From positions 26,382,166-26,446,165 of the forward strand of contig OX439012.1 of assembly GCA_949316495.1 (NCBI GenBank): DNA of 64,000 bases, read 5' to 3'. Positions 51,001 through 56,534 of this stretch are shown here, piece by piece. The DNA comes from Amphiduros pacificus (taxonomy: Eukaryota > Annelida > Polychaeta > Phyllodocida > Hesionidae). Each line of letters opens with the position of its first letter. The stretch's first letter is position 1. Position numbers and translations under genes: made by a program. Below the pieces are notes generated by a model. The model did no database searches, was not told the origin of the DNA, and saw nothing but the letters and a program-made list of their open reading frames with translations.

Positions 51001-52357
51001 ACTTTCAAGCTAATCTATTTGATCATCAAAATTTGGCAAACATGAAGCCAATGGTCAAAATGACCAGATAAAGAGTACCTAGCTAAAGTTGAGAAATGGG
51101 CATGCATTACGGACATTCCTGTATGCATGTGCGGCAGTCCCTCGGAAACCAGAAAAAAAACTCTAATTGATTCTAAGCACACACTTGACACAATGTCAAG
51201 AAGAGAGCAGCAAGAAGGAATAATCAGAGATGATTACTCATTTGTCGCAAAGGAGACAGAGGCTAGATCATATGTTGGAGAAGGATATCTTTTAGCAGCA
51301 TTTCTTCCAAGCCTGACAGAATGACCTACCGGCACACACTCCCCATAGTCCATCTGTATCATAACTGGAAGTGGTGGCACACCAAGGATCTTGGGAATTA
51401 AGGTTGATGCATTCATAACGTGCCACCCCTTGGTAGGTGAATGGAAAGACACACATGGCTCCATTAGCATTTCCACCAGTAGTGAATGTGGCACATGGTG
51501 TTGTACCTGCACTGGTAGTTAGTGAGGTGGTTGTTTCTGGTGGGGTAGTGGTATCACAGACTGTGCCTAGAAATTAAAACTTTATTATTGGCTTTCAAAT
51601 ATCACAATCACAGTAATTTGATGACAATGAATAGCTTACACTTGATAGCCTGCCAAAGAATGAAGTCCAAATCAAATTCAAAATGTTAAGACTGAAATGG
51701 AAATGTTTTAAAATGAGACTTCAATGTGTGTGACACTCTTTGACTGTCATGTGCTAAATGGTTGGTAGCATACTTGTCAACCTGACCTACCCTGACAGTT
51801 GCCCCATAAGCCATCTACATCATAGTTGCCGGTAATTGCACACCAAAGCTCTCCATTGTGGTCCAGTGTTGTACACTGATAGTATGCAACACCTTTGTAA
51901 GTGAAAGGGAATGTGCACATTGCACCGTTGGCATTGCCACCACTTGTGAATGTTGCACATGGATTTGTTTGTTTGTTTGGGGTTTTACATCACTTTCAAC
52001 ATTATTTCAGTTATTTCGTGATGAGACCTACTTGTAGCAGATATAGTGCTGCCTCACTGAATTGTCATGTCGCAGGTCCTTGACATGACAACCCACCCGG
52101 TCACAGATTTACAAGGACAACAGGTTAACCCTTTAGGCACGGGCCTCAGTTCATGTGGGAAATTGTGTCATGAGTTCAATCTCGGCACGGCCGGGGTTCG
52201 AACCCACGACCTTTGGATCACCACAGAGGAACTGGTGCTAATAAGTTGGTGCTCTAACCAACTGCGCCACGGCCCGTGGCCCTTGCACATGGAGTTGTGC
52301 CACCAGTTGTAGTCAGTGGTGTAGTTTCAATTGTTGTTGTAGTGTCACATAGAGTCC
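1..52357 (-). CDS. giant tandem fibronectin type II (FN2) repeat protein gene, partial at both ends
   Basis: Read right to left, the locus is a string of 237-bp exons alternating between two FN2 types (B then A), separated by introns of 226 and 483 bp. Every exon is bounded by AG acceptors (gacag or tctag) and a GTAGGT donor and begins and ends in phase 1. The modules carry the FN2 signature: C-x-F-P-F-T-Y, then C, W-C-A-T-T, Y-D-x-D-G-L-W-G-x-C. FN2 modules are extracellular and in known proteins bind gelatin/collagen, heparin or choline lipids; which applies here cannot be told. The Thr-rich linkers suggest dense O-glycosylation and a secreted mucin-like product. I see 87 intact FN2 exons, about 6,870 codons. 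No signal peptide exon, membrane segment, start or stop codon lies in the window. The FN2 assignment and splice structure are seen directly; that all exons join in one mRNA is inference. Confidence 0.8.
459..695 (-). CDS. FN2 exon type A (unit 1 shown; 44 copies)
   Basis: The exon has 79 codons, phase 1 at both ends; the first Gly codon is split across the intron. Residues 1-24 are a linker with a Cys at 4 followed by a Thr/Pro/Ser-rich run. Cys25 is followed by ATFTTGGNANGAM. The FN2 fold spans residues 33-79 with its four canonical cysteines at 39, 53, 63 and 78. The VFPFTY, W62-C63 and LWG hallmarks are present. The acceptor is tttctag and the donor g|gtaggt. The extra pair Cys4 and Cys25 makes six cysteines per module. 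The type A exon of each other unit is given in the unit entries. Confidence 0.93.
696..921 (-). other. intron 1 of the unit (between exon B and exon A), 226 bp
   Basis: GT-AG, phase 1 intron with donor gtaggt and acceptor tttctag. It holds a short perfect hairpin at 851-869 (gagtgtgt, loop gtg, acacactc). The acactctttg/acactttttg marker overlaps the end of this hairpin, and the variant form loses its last pair. The same intron recurs in every unit. No RNA gene or coding signal is visible in it. Confidence 0.9.
922..1158 (-). CDS. FN2 exon type B (unit 1 shown; 43 intact copies)
   Basis: The exon has 79 codons, phase 1 at both ends, acceptor ttgacag and donor g|gtaggt. Residues 1-23 form a linker with Cys4 and a run of ten threonines with few interruptions. 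Cys24 precedes ATFTSGGNAKGAM. The four FN2 cysteines are at 38, 52, 63 and 78, with TFPFTY, W62-C63-ATT and DGLWG. It is about 69% identical to type A over 78 aligned residues (my count) with one residue lost and one gained, so both stay at 79 codons. The A/B duplication is therefore far older than the spread of the dimeric unit. Confidence 0.93.
1159..1641 (-). other. intron 2 of the unit (exon A to the next exon B), 483 bp
   Basis: GT-AG, phase 1 intron with donor gtaggt and acceptor attttgacag. Most marker variation between units lies here. It contains a short inverted repeat (tggtca, loop aaa, tgacca; 181-195 in unit 1). Its plus strand has an open frame of about 86 codons ending at the exon A donor; I do not regard it as a gene. 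All indels seen among units 1-43 fall in this intron, so none disturbs the reading frame. Confidence 0.9.
1159..2341 (-). repeat. FN2 unit 2
   Basis: Exon A 1642-1878, exon B 2105-2341. Consensus at every marker; a good reference copy. Confidence 0.96.
2342..3524 (-). repeat. FN2 unit 3
   Basis: Exon A 2825-3061, exon B 3288-3524. Marker ttacag. First member of the three-unit block repeated as units 6-8. Confidence 0.96.
3525..4707 (-). repeat. FN2 unit 4
   Basis: Exon A 4008-4244, exon B 4471-4707. Markers gatcatc (one base lost), tttgag (one gained), gcatttg and gatcacatg. The lost base is shared only with unit 7. Confidence 0.96.
4708..5890 (-). repeat. FN2 unit 5
   Basis: Exon A 5191-5427, exon B 5654-5890. 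Markers acaaaacat and agagagcagcaag; matches unit 8. Confidence 0.96.
5891..7073 (-). repeat. FN2 unit 6
   Basis: Exon A 6374-6610, exon B 6837-7073. Marker ttacag. A private base at 6506 changes Gly36 to Arg in the GNANGA stretch of module A, just before the first FN2 cysteine. Confidence 0.96.
7074..8256 (-). repeat. FN2 unit 7
   Basis: Exon A 7557-7793, exon B 8020-8256. Same four markers as unit 4, including the gatcatc deletion. Confidence 0.96.
8257..9439 (-). repeat. FN2 unit 8
   Basis: Exon A 8740-8976, exon B 9203-9439. Same markers as unit 5. Confidence 0.96.
9440..10622 (-). repeat. FN2 unit 9
   Basis: Exon A 9923-10159, exon B 10386-10622. Intron 1 carries acactttttg; the next unit to the right carries acacagcat, a linked pair seen four times. 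Confidence 0.96.
10623..11805 (-). repeat. FN2 unit 10
   Basis: Exon A 11106-11342, exon B 11569-11805. Markers acacagcat and gatcacatg. Exon B has a private Ala25 to Glu change next to Cys24. Confidence 0.96.
11806..12988 (-). repeat. FN2 unit 11
   Basis: Exon A 12289-12525, exon B 12752-12988. Marker agagagcagcaag. Exon B has a private Leu3 to Gln change before Cys4. The same base removes a plus-strand stop, which creates a spurious 122-codon antisense frame. Confidence 0.96.
12989..14172 (-). repeat. FN2 unit 12 (1184 bp)
   Basis: Exon A 13473-13709, exon B 13936-14172. Markers tttgag, gcatttg and gatcacatg, but gatcgatc is intact, so the unit is one base longer than usual. Confidence 0.96.
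14173..15355 (-). repeat. FN2 unit 13
   Basis: Exon A 14656-14892, exon B 15119-15355. Marker agagagcagcaag, again directly right of a gatcacatg unit. Confidence 0.96.
15356..16538 (-). repeat. FN2 unit 14
   Basis: Exon A 15839-16075, exon B 16302-16538. Marker ttacag; a private intron 1 base at 16204. First of five ttacag units in a row. Confidence 0.96.
16539..17721 (-). repeat. FN2 unit 15
   Basis: Exon A 17022-17258, exon B 17485-17721. Marker ttacag only. Confidence 0.96.
17722..18904 (-). repeat. FN2 unit 16
   Basis: Exon A 18205-18441, exon B 18668-18904. Marker ttacag. Exon B has Gly67 to Ser, shared only with unit 38 about 26 kb away. Confidence 0.96.
18905..20087 (-). repeat. FN2 unit 17
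   Basis: Exon A 19388-19624, exon B 19851-20087. Marker ttacag only. Confidence 0.96.
20088..21270 (-). repeat. FN2 unit 18
   Basis: Exon A 20571-20807, exon B 21034-21270. Marker ttacag only; last of the five-unit run. Confidence 0.96.
21271..22453 (-). repeat. FN2 unit 19
   Basis: Exon A 21754-21990, exon B 22217-22453. Marker agagagcagcaag, here without a gatcacatg unit on its left. Confidence 0.96.
22454..23636 (-). repeat. FN2 unit 20
   Basis: Exon A 22937-23173, exon B 23400-23636. Consensus at every marker. Confidence 0.96.
23637..24819 (-). repeat. FN2 unit 21
   Basis: Exon A 24120-24356, exon B 24583-24819. Intron 1 acactttttg, linked to acacagcat in unit 22. Confidence 0.96.
24820..26002 (-). 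repeat. FN2 unit 22
   Basis: Exon A 25303-25539, exon B 25766-26002. Marker acacagcat. Confidence 0.96.
26003..27185 (-). repeat. FN2 unit 23
   Basis: Exon A 26486-26722, exon B 26949-27185. Consensus at every marker. Confidence 0.96.
27186..28369 (-). repeat. FN2 unit 24 (1184 bp)
   Basis: Exon A 27670-27906, exon B 28133-28369. Markers tttgag, gcatttg and gatcacatg as in unit 12, plus a private intron 1 base at 28053. Confidence 0.96.
28370..29552 (-). repeat. FN2 unit 25
   Basis: Exon A 28853-29089, exon B 29316-29552. Marker agagagcagcaag, so units 24-25 repeat the 12-13 pair. Confidence 0.96.
29553..30735 (-). repeat. FN2 unit 26
   Basis: Exon A 30036-30272, exon B 30499-30735. Marker ttacag. 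Confidence 0.96.
30736..31918 (-). repeat. FN2 unit 27
   Basis: Exon A 31219-31455, exon B 31682-31918. Consensus at every marker. Confidence 0.96.
31919..33101 (-). repeat. FN2 unit 28
   Basis: Exon A 32402-32638, exon B 32865-33101. Exon B has Thr14 to Ile in the Thr-rich linker, shared with unit 30 but not with unit 29 between them. Confidence 0.96.
33102..34284 (-). repeat. FN2 unit 29
   Basis: Exon A 33585-33821, exon B 34048-34284. Consensus at every marker. Confidence 0.96.
34285..35467 (-). repeat. FN2 unit 30
   Basis: Exon A 34768-35004, exon B 35231-35467. Markers ttacag and gatcacatg together, a combination seen nowhere else; exon B Thr14 to Ile. Looks like a mosaic of two unit types. 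Confidence 0.96.
35468..36650 (-). repeat. FN2 unit 31
   Basis: Exon A 35951-36187, exon B 36414-36650. Marker agagagcagcaag. Confidence 0.96.
36651..37833 (-). repeat. FN2 unit 32
   Basis: Exon A 37134-37370, exon B 37597-37833. Consensus at every marker. Confidence 0.96.
37834..39016 (-). repeat. FN2 unit 33
   Basis: Exon A 38317-38553, exon B 38780-39016. Marker ttacag. Units 31-33 show the order agagag, consensus, ttacag. Confidence 0.96.
39017..40199 (-). repeat. FN2 unit 34
   Basis: Exon A 39500-39736, exon B 39963-40199. Marker agagagcagcaag; units 34-36 repeat the marker order of units 31-33. Confidence 0.96.
40200..41382 (-). repeat. FN2 unit 35
   Basis: Exon A 40683-40919, exon B 41146-41382. 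Consensus markers, with a silent change in the second Thr codon of the CATT motif of exon B. Confidence 0.96.
41383..42565 (-). repeat. FN2 unit 36
   Basis: Exon A 41866-42102, exon B 42329-42565. Markers ttacag and acactttttg. A private base at 42316 removes an intronic stop just past the exon B donor; splicing signals are unaffected. Confidence 0.96.
42566..43748 (-). repeat. FN2 unit 37
   Basis: Exon A 43049-43285, exon B 43512-43748. Intron 1 acactttttg, followed on the right by acacagcat in unit 38. Confidence 0.96.
43749..44931 (-). repeat. FN2 unit 38
   Basis: Exon A 44232-44468, exon B 44695-44931. Marker acacagcat; exon B Gly67 to Ser as in unit 16. Confidence 0.96.
44932..46114 (-). 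repeat. FN2 unit 39
   Basis: Exon A 45415-45651, exon B 45878-46114. Markers ttacag and acactttttg, as in unit 36. Confidence 0.96.
46115..47297 (-). repeat. FN2 unit 40
   Basis: Exon A 46598-46834, exon B 47061-47297. Intron 1 acactttttg, as in unit 37; a private intron 2 base at 46505. Confidence 0.96.
47298..48480 (-). repeat. FN2 unit 41
   Basis: Exon A 47781-48017, exon B 48244-48480. Marker acacagcat, as in unit 38 but without its Gly67 to Ser change. Confidence 0.96.
48481..49663 (-). repeat. FN2 unit 42
   Basis: Exon A 48964-49200, exon B 49427-49663. Consensus at every marker. Confidence 0.96.
49664..50846 (-). repeat. FN2 unit 43
   Basis: Exon A 50147-50383, exon B 50610-50846. 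Markers ttacag and acactttttg. The last fully intact unit on the right. Confidence 0.96.
51791..52357 (-). pseudogene. FN2 exon B of unit 44, interrupted by a SINE
   Basis: Removing the SINE and one copy of its target duplication leaves exactly 237 bp with normal splice sites, so the exon was whole before insertion. It differs from the common B module by Lys34 to Asn, Thr65 to Ile and Thr14 to Pro. The insert adds 330 bp, a multiple of three, but brings an in-frame TAG about ten codons into the SINE. The exon cannot be read through as inserted. It may be skipped (which would keep frame, the exon being symmetric), or this end may lie outside the expressed gene. Confidence 0.88.
51964..52282 (-). 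mobile_element. tRNA-derived SINE (V-SINE-like, mollusc type), 319 bp
   Basis: On the minus strand the element opens with a tRNA-like head: A box tggcgcagttggttagagc and B box gggttcgaacccc, as used by RNA polymerase III. A body follows containing the stretch read on the plus strand as gttttacatcactttcaac. It ends in a CAAA-type tail, seen on the plus strand as tttgtttgtttgtttgg. It is flanked by perfect 11-bp target duplications, ttgcacatgga at 51953-51963 and 52283-52293. The body resembles, from memory, V-type SINEs widespread in molluscs (RUDI-like); the exact family is not settled. It carries no protein. It is inserted in the same orientation as the FN2 gene. Confidence 0.9.
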
Positions 52358-52800
52358 CTGTCAAAATATGCAATGTGACAATTACCAAATCATAATAAAT
52401 CTATATCTCAGCCCACCAGCTGCAAGATCGATCTTGGCTGTAAAGCAGTACCAAGCTAAAGTTGAGAATTGGGCATGCCTTAAGGACATTCCTGTATGCA
52501 TGTACGGCAGTCCCTCGGAAATCAGAAAAAAACTATTGATTCTAAGCACACACTTGAAACAATGTCAAGAAGAGAGCAGCATAAAGGAATAATCAGATAT
52601 GATTACTCATTTGCCACAAAGGAGACAGAGGCTAGATCATATGTTGGAGAAGGATATCTTTTAGCAGCATTTCTTCCAAGCCTGACAGAATGACCAACCA
52701 GCACACACTCCCCTGAAATGGAAATGTTTTTAAATGTGATTTAATTTCAGTTTGACACTTTTTGACTGTCATTTGGTAGGGGGATGTCTTTCGTTTGCAC
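52358..52800 (-). pseudogene. remnant of FN2 unit 45
   Basis: Intron 2 sequence continues from the exon B acceptor of unit 44, with an internal deletion of roughly 115 bp at about 52447. It resumes and reaches the exon A donor at about 52698 (gttggt rather than gtaggt). Only 15 bp of exon A survive (52699-52713) before the sequence jumps into intron 1 (tgaaatggaaatg). Intron 1 similarity fades near 52765, where a different sequence (ggtagggggatg) takes over. No coding capacity remains. Confidence 0.85.
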
Positions 52801-53756
52801 AGATAAATAGGAATATCTTTCCATTCTTTTGTTTCAACCTATTGTCAGTAAAGTTCTTAACTTTCTAATAATCTTCTTCAACTCCAGTTTAGATGTGTAC
52901 CTGTCTTATCCAAATAGCATACTCCTTGCAATATCACTCACTCCTTGCAATTATAGCAGTTTGTAGTTAGTATATATGGAGGAATGATCCATCTGAAACC
53001 CCATACTGAATGAAAGAATACCCACCAAGTCTCCCGTCCATTAGGTATGACCTGATTCAATTTAGACGTCTGACTTGATTCAATTTAAGGGTACTTTTCA
53101 TCATTCCTAGGATTGGAAAGCAAAATAGTAACAAATCCTACTTTCAAATCAAGTAGTTTAAATAATTAATTATAGATGTGTTCCTACTTCCAAGGTCTTG
53201 TAGGATGTCATTTGTTATCTTGGATTTATTATCTTGGATCTCGGTATTATGATACTCCTTAATACTGGAAAGTGACATTTGTCAATGAGGTCATTATGTT
53301 CCAGATGTGGTGCTAGTTCAGTGTCCAGAGTTGGTTTTGATTGAGTTTCTGTTTCTATTTTTTTTAAGGTGGGGCTTTTACATCAAGCTCTCATAATGGC
53401 TGATACAGAGGCATCTTAAGTCTTTGACATTTGTGTTGTTTGTAAGACCATTATCATTGAGTTTGCTTGCCAAGGATGGAGGATCAGATAGATCAGGATC
53501 AGATAAATCAAAGGATTGTCCCTTGATTCATGTGATAGGTATCAATTATCCCTAAATTATTGTTTTAGATCATGTTTATCTTTATACATAAGCTATGAGA
53601 AATAATTGAATTAATTGAGAATGCTTCAATAAAGAATAAGTGATATTTCTATGAGTATTTTAAATCTGTCTGTCAAAATGCTGCTTATATTTTTACATAT
53701 TCCTTTCCAGCCTTCTGTTGATAAGATCAGTCATCCAAGGGAAATATTGACTTCTT
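52801..53756. other. no gene recognised
   Basis: AT-rich sequence with stops in all frames at short intervals. I see no exon of the FN2 type, no RNA gene and no clear repeat other than short T runs. Confidence 0.6.
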
Positions 53757-53850
53757 TGAAGAAGAACCAAATGTTTTAAGATGTGATTTCAGTGTGACAG
53801 TCATTGACTGTCATTGGGTAGGGGGATGCCTTTTGTTTGAACAGATTACC
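53757..53850 (-). repeat. older scrap of FN2 intron 1-like sequence
   Basis: This stretch shares aaatgttttaagatgtgattt, gactgtcatt and ggtagggggatg with 52715-52790, and through that with intron 1 of the unit. It is more diverged than the unit 45 remnant and lies about 1 kb further out, so a longer ancestral array or intron probably extended here. Confidence 0.55.
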
Positions 53851-55030
53851 ATGTTCTACCAATTTTGTCTTTTAGAGTTTGTTATCAACCCTCATGAACT
53901 GCATAAACCTAAATGATTTCTTGGAAGAATTAGGTAGTGTAAGATGAAGCTCAATTTTGATCCCCTACTAATCAGGTAGAAACTCATCTTCCACATGAAC
54001 TTTGAGTAGCCTATTTTGTTTGTAGATTATCACTAGGACAAAGGAATATCCATGTTAATGGGTTGGTTCATGTATCCATTGGTTCATTTCAAAAGCGAAT
54101 ATGGTTTCAAAAATACCACGACATTATTTGCTCAATGGACATTATTTGCTCAATTGAAGTTCATTTTTGCCTTTATAATTTATCCACATTTATATTAGCT
54201 TATAACACATACCTTAATGGCACTGAATGACCTTAATGTGTTGATGTGCCGTTAAGAGTCCATTCACTTACTTTTTCAATGGATGTTGTAGTCACCAAGA
54301 AATATCATTCATGACTGAATGAACAGTAACGTGCAGTTATCTCAGGGTATTTCTTCAAAGCAAGAGTTGGTGTACCCAATCTATTCCGATGGTTCAGGCC
54401 TGTAGAGTTACAAAAGTGACCATTCCGACCTATAAGGATTAGTGAGGTTTCTGTGAGTGCCATGATTGACGTTTTAGGAGAGGAGGCAATGTTTGAGGTA
54501 ACTTCTGCATGGTTTAGGAACCCTTTCCCCCACCCCTCATTGAGGGACAAGGGCAGATATTAAGTAGAAAGTTACTGGAATTCTCACTGGAGTTCTTACT
54601 ACAGTTCTAACTGGATACTAAACGTTACATGAGCCAATGGATAAAGTATTATTTGGACACCCTCTATAATGAGCAATTTACCTCTGATTCATGTCTATGT
54701 TCACATGGATTGATTATGTTTGGTTATTAATGTGAGAAGGAGTGTGTCGTGGGGTATTACATTTTATGTTAAAATTCAATTGTCGTTAGACTGTTGGGCA
54801 AGTTACCTGCATTTTTGGAATACTGCCAGCACTGAAAGAAAGACATATCTGAGGACTAGATTAATCATTCTTGGAATAAGGGAAGGATATTTTAAATTTT
54901 AAAGGAGCATGTGGTAATTGATATTTATTATGGAAGGTATTGCTTCAGAGGTTGCTATTAATATCAGAATGTGGTAGTCACACCTGAGAGAACTAATAAA
55001 CACAAGGGCATTTGTCATACATATGCTACT
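53851..55030. other. no gene recognised
   Basis: An 81-codon open frame on the minus strand (54305-54550) and a 60-codon one on the plus strand (54720-54902) are present. Neither resembles a family I know, and neither has splice or start context that would support it. The rest is AT-rich and unassigned. Confidence 0.5.
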
Positions 55031-55591
55031 CACGTGTTTTCCCTTTGGCCAAAATACCTGACATGTACACATTATTGGGGTGTTTGGTCATGTTTACATG
55101 TCTTGAAATAATGGGCAAATTACCACTTATATCTAAGCATCATTAATGCACATATTTCTTCATTCAAATTGTGGTTTTATTTGACAATTAAAAAAATAAT
55201 TGCAATATTGATATTGTCTTAAATACAGAAATTCTAATTCTATTCATTTTTGGCTGATCGTAGACAGCATAAGCAAGATGAAACACTAGAAATGTATTTA
55301 AAGCATGAAACCTTTGTGGGAAGGAAATTACAAGCCCTTGAAAATAGACAATTACAAATGTGTCAAGGGCTGATGAATGGTTAAACACCTTGGATAGGTA
55401 CAGGCCATGCGTGTATTGAGATGTAGATCCAGACAAAACTTTGAGTGAGATTCATTGCTTCATATTCTACCCCTAAAGCAAAAGGTCAAACCATATCATC
55501 GGACCTGTGAAACACAAGCTAATGCTAAAACATTTGGAACTTTTGCAATGGATATATTCATACATGCTCGAGGTTGGTCTTATAACCAACA
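55031..55591 (-). repeat. unnamed dispersed repeat, copy 1
   Basis: Matches copy 2 (58881-59610) and, inverted, copy 3 (62041-62637) in order along its length. Shared landmarks: a ttttccctt start, cacatatttcttcattcaaa, tgtggttttattt, ccttggataggtaca, a block around gatccagac, aacatttggaac and ggatatattca. Its right end has a 6-bp inverted repeat, gttggt...accaac. Strand is given on the guess that this end is a tRNA-like head. Diverged and without coding capacity. Confidence 0.75.
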
Positions 55592-55759
55592 TACTCAAAG
55601 TATAAAACCTTGAGATTGCCTCAATGTTATAGTTTATTTGCAAATCTCTCTGAGCCAAAACAAAAGATGAAGATTTCATATTTGTTTTCCAGGAAAATAA
55701 AAGATGGTGTGGTGGGCATAAATAGATAATCTTTGATTTGAAATGTGTCAGGCACAGAG

Positions 55760-56514
55760 TAATTGACTATCTTGCCCAGATGCAGGGACTTAAAAGCAGA
55801 GTATGTGCAAGCTAACAAAACATTTGATGAAGAAAGGCAGAATTGTAAGAGACAGTGCTGAAAAAAATAACAGGAGAGGTTGATTGAATAACAACAAAAT
55901 GACCCAAATATTTTGGAGGTCTATTGGCAAAATAGGACGTTTAAGATGCTGATAAAAATGTTAAAAGTACCATACATTAGGTATTTGAAAGGTGAAAAGA
56001 GGATGTTACATTACTGTTTCTGTTTTCTGATAAAAACAGAAATGAATTTGATGGGAAGTTCAGAGTAAAAATCAGAGTGCAGTATGAGAATGAAATGGAC
56101 ACGATGGGTATGAAATATGAAATTGTGAATGTTAATCTGAACAATAGTATTACCAGTTGAAGAGGGAAAGAAAGCTATGTCAATGGCTAATAATGATAGT
56201 GTTGATAGAATTCCTTTGATGTATTGAAAAGAGACCTGATCTGTTTATTTGTGGTGAAACTGTTCAAAGGATGTGTCACATGTGATGTCATGCCAAATGT
56301 TTGGCAAAAAGGTATATCAATCCAATACCAAATGTAGAAGACAATAATGCAAGAAAGTGAATCGAAACAATACAGTTATTTAATGTAAACTTAGGTGTGA
56401 AACAACGGGGCATTTCGTCCCTCATTTTATTAAACATTTTTATAAATGACCTAGCTAAAGGAATCAAAACGTTGAACATAGGTGTTGATATTGGCAGTGG
56501 TCAGAAATTAGGTA
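55760..56514 (+). pseudogene. LINE (non-LTR) ORF2 remnant, 5' part
   Basis: Translation in shifting frames gives a run of LINE ORF2 landmarks in the right order. First comes AEYVQANKTFDEERQNCKR (pre-RT linker), then FWRSIGKIG, a variant of a common pre-RT motif. KKAMSMANNDSVDRIP (RT motif 1-2 region) follows, then LFKGCVTCDVMPNVWQKG, and LGVKQRGISSLILLNIFINDL (the G-x-x-Q-G...LSP-LF-x-x-x-INDL block). Several stops and frame changes show it is dead. It breaks off at 56514 after GQKLG, exactly where a DNA transposon is inserted, and resumes at 58751. Superfamily (CR1/jockey/RTE-like) is not resolved. Confidence 0.82.
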
Positions 56515-56534
56515 CAGTAGAGCCCAAAGTGTAC
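56515..56534 (+). repeat. left terminal inverted repeat
   Basis: Perfect 20-bp complement of 58731-58750, preceded by TA. Similarity between the arms weakens sharply inside these 20 bases. Confidence 0.9.

Larger units (their letters stand above)
50847..52357 (-). repeat. FN2 unit 44, diverged and SINE-interrupted
   Basis: Exon A 51330-51566 is intact, with GT donor and AG acceptor and only one silent change noted. The introns carry many private changes (for example tacctagct for taccaagct, and two bases lost from the intron 1 hairpin). The exon B copy is listed separately because a SINE splits it. Divergence is clearly higher than in units 1-43, marking the array edge. Confidence 0.93.
1..52800 (-). 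repeat. tandem array of a 1183-bp dimeric FN2 unit, 44 units plus remnants
   Basis: The period is 1183 bp throughout, except 1184 bp in units 12 and 24 where one T is added in an intron. Units 1-43 differ by only a handful of bases each. Marker sites by position in the unit: intron 2 acaaagcat (variants acaaaacat, acacagcat); gatcgatc (variant gatcatc); ttgag (variant tttgag); ttacgg (variant ttacag); gcatatg (variant gcatttg); agaaagcagcatg (variant agagagcagcaag); gatcatatg (variant gatcacatg); and intron 1 acactctttg (variant acactttttg). In the unit entries 'consensus' means the first form at every marker. The array starts before base 1, so its true copy number is unknown. Decay is confined to the right edge, as expected when the centre of an array is homogenised by unequal exchange and its ends are not. 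Confidence 0.97.

Noticed and set aside
1-52357. CRISPR array or simple non-coding satellite
   Set aside because: The unit is far too long for CRISPR and lacks spacers. The paired 237-bp exons with FN2 hallmarks and splice sites argue against a non-coding satellite.
54305-54550. 81-codon minus-strand frame as an upstream exon of the FN2 gene
   Set aside because: It has no FN2, signal peptide or Thr-rich character, and no convincing splice sites.
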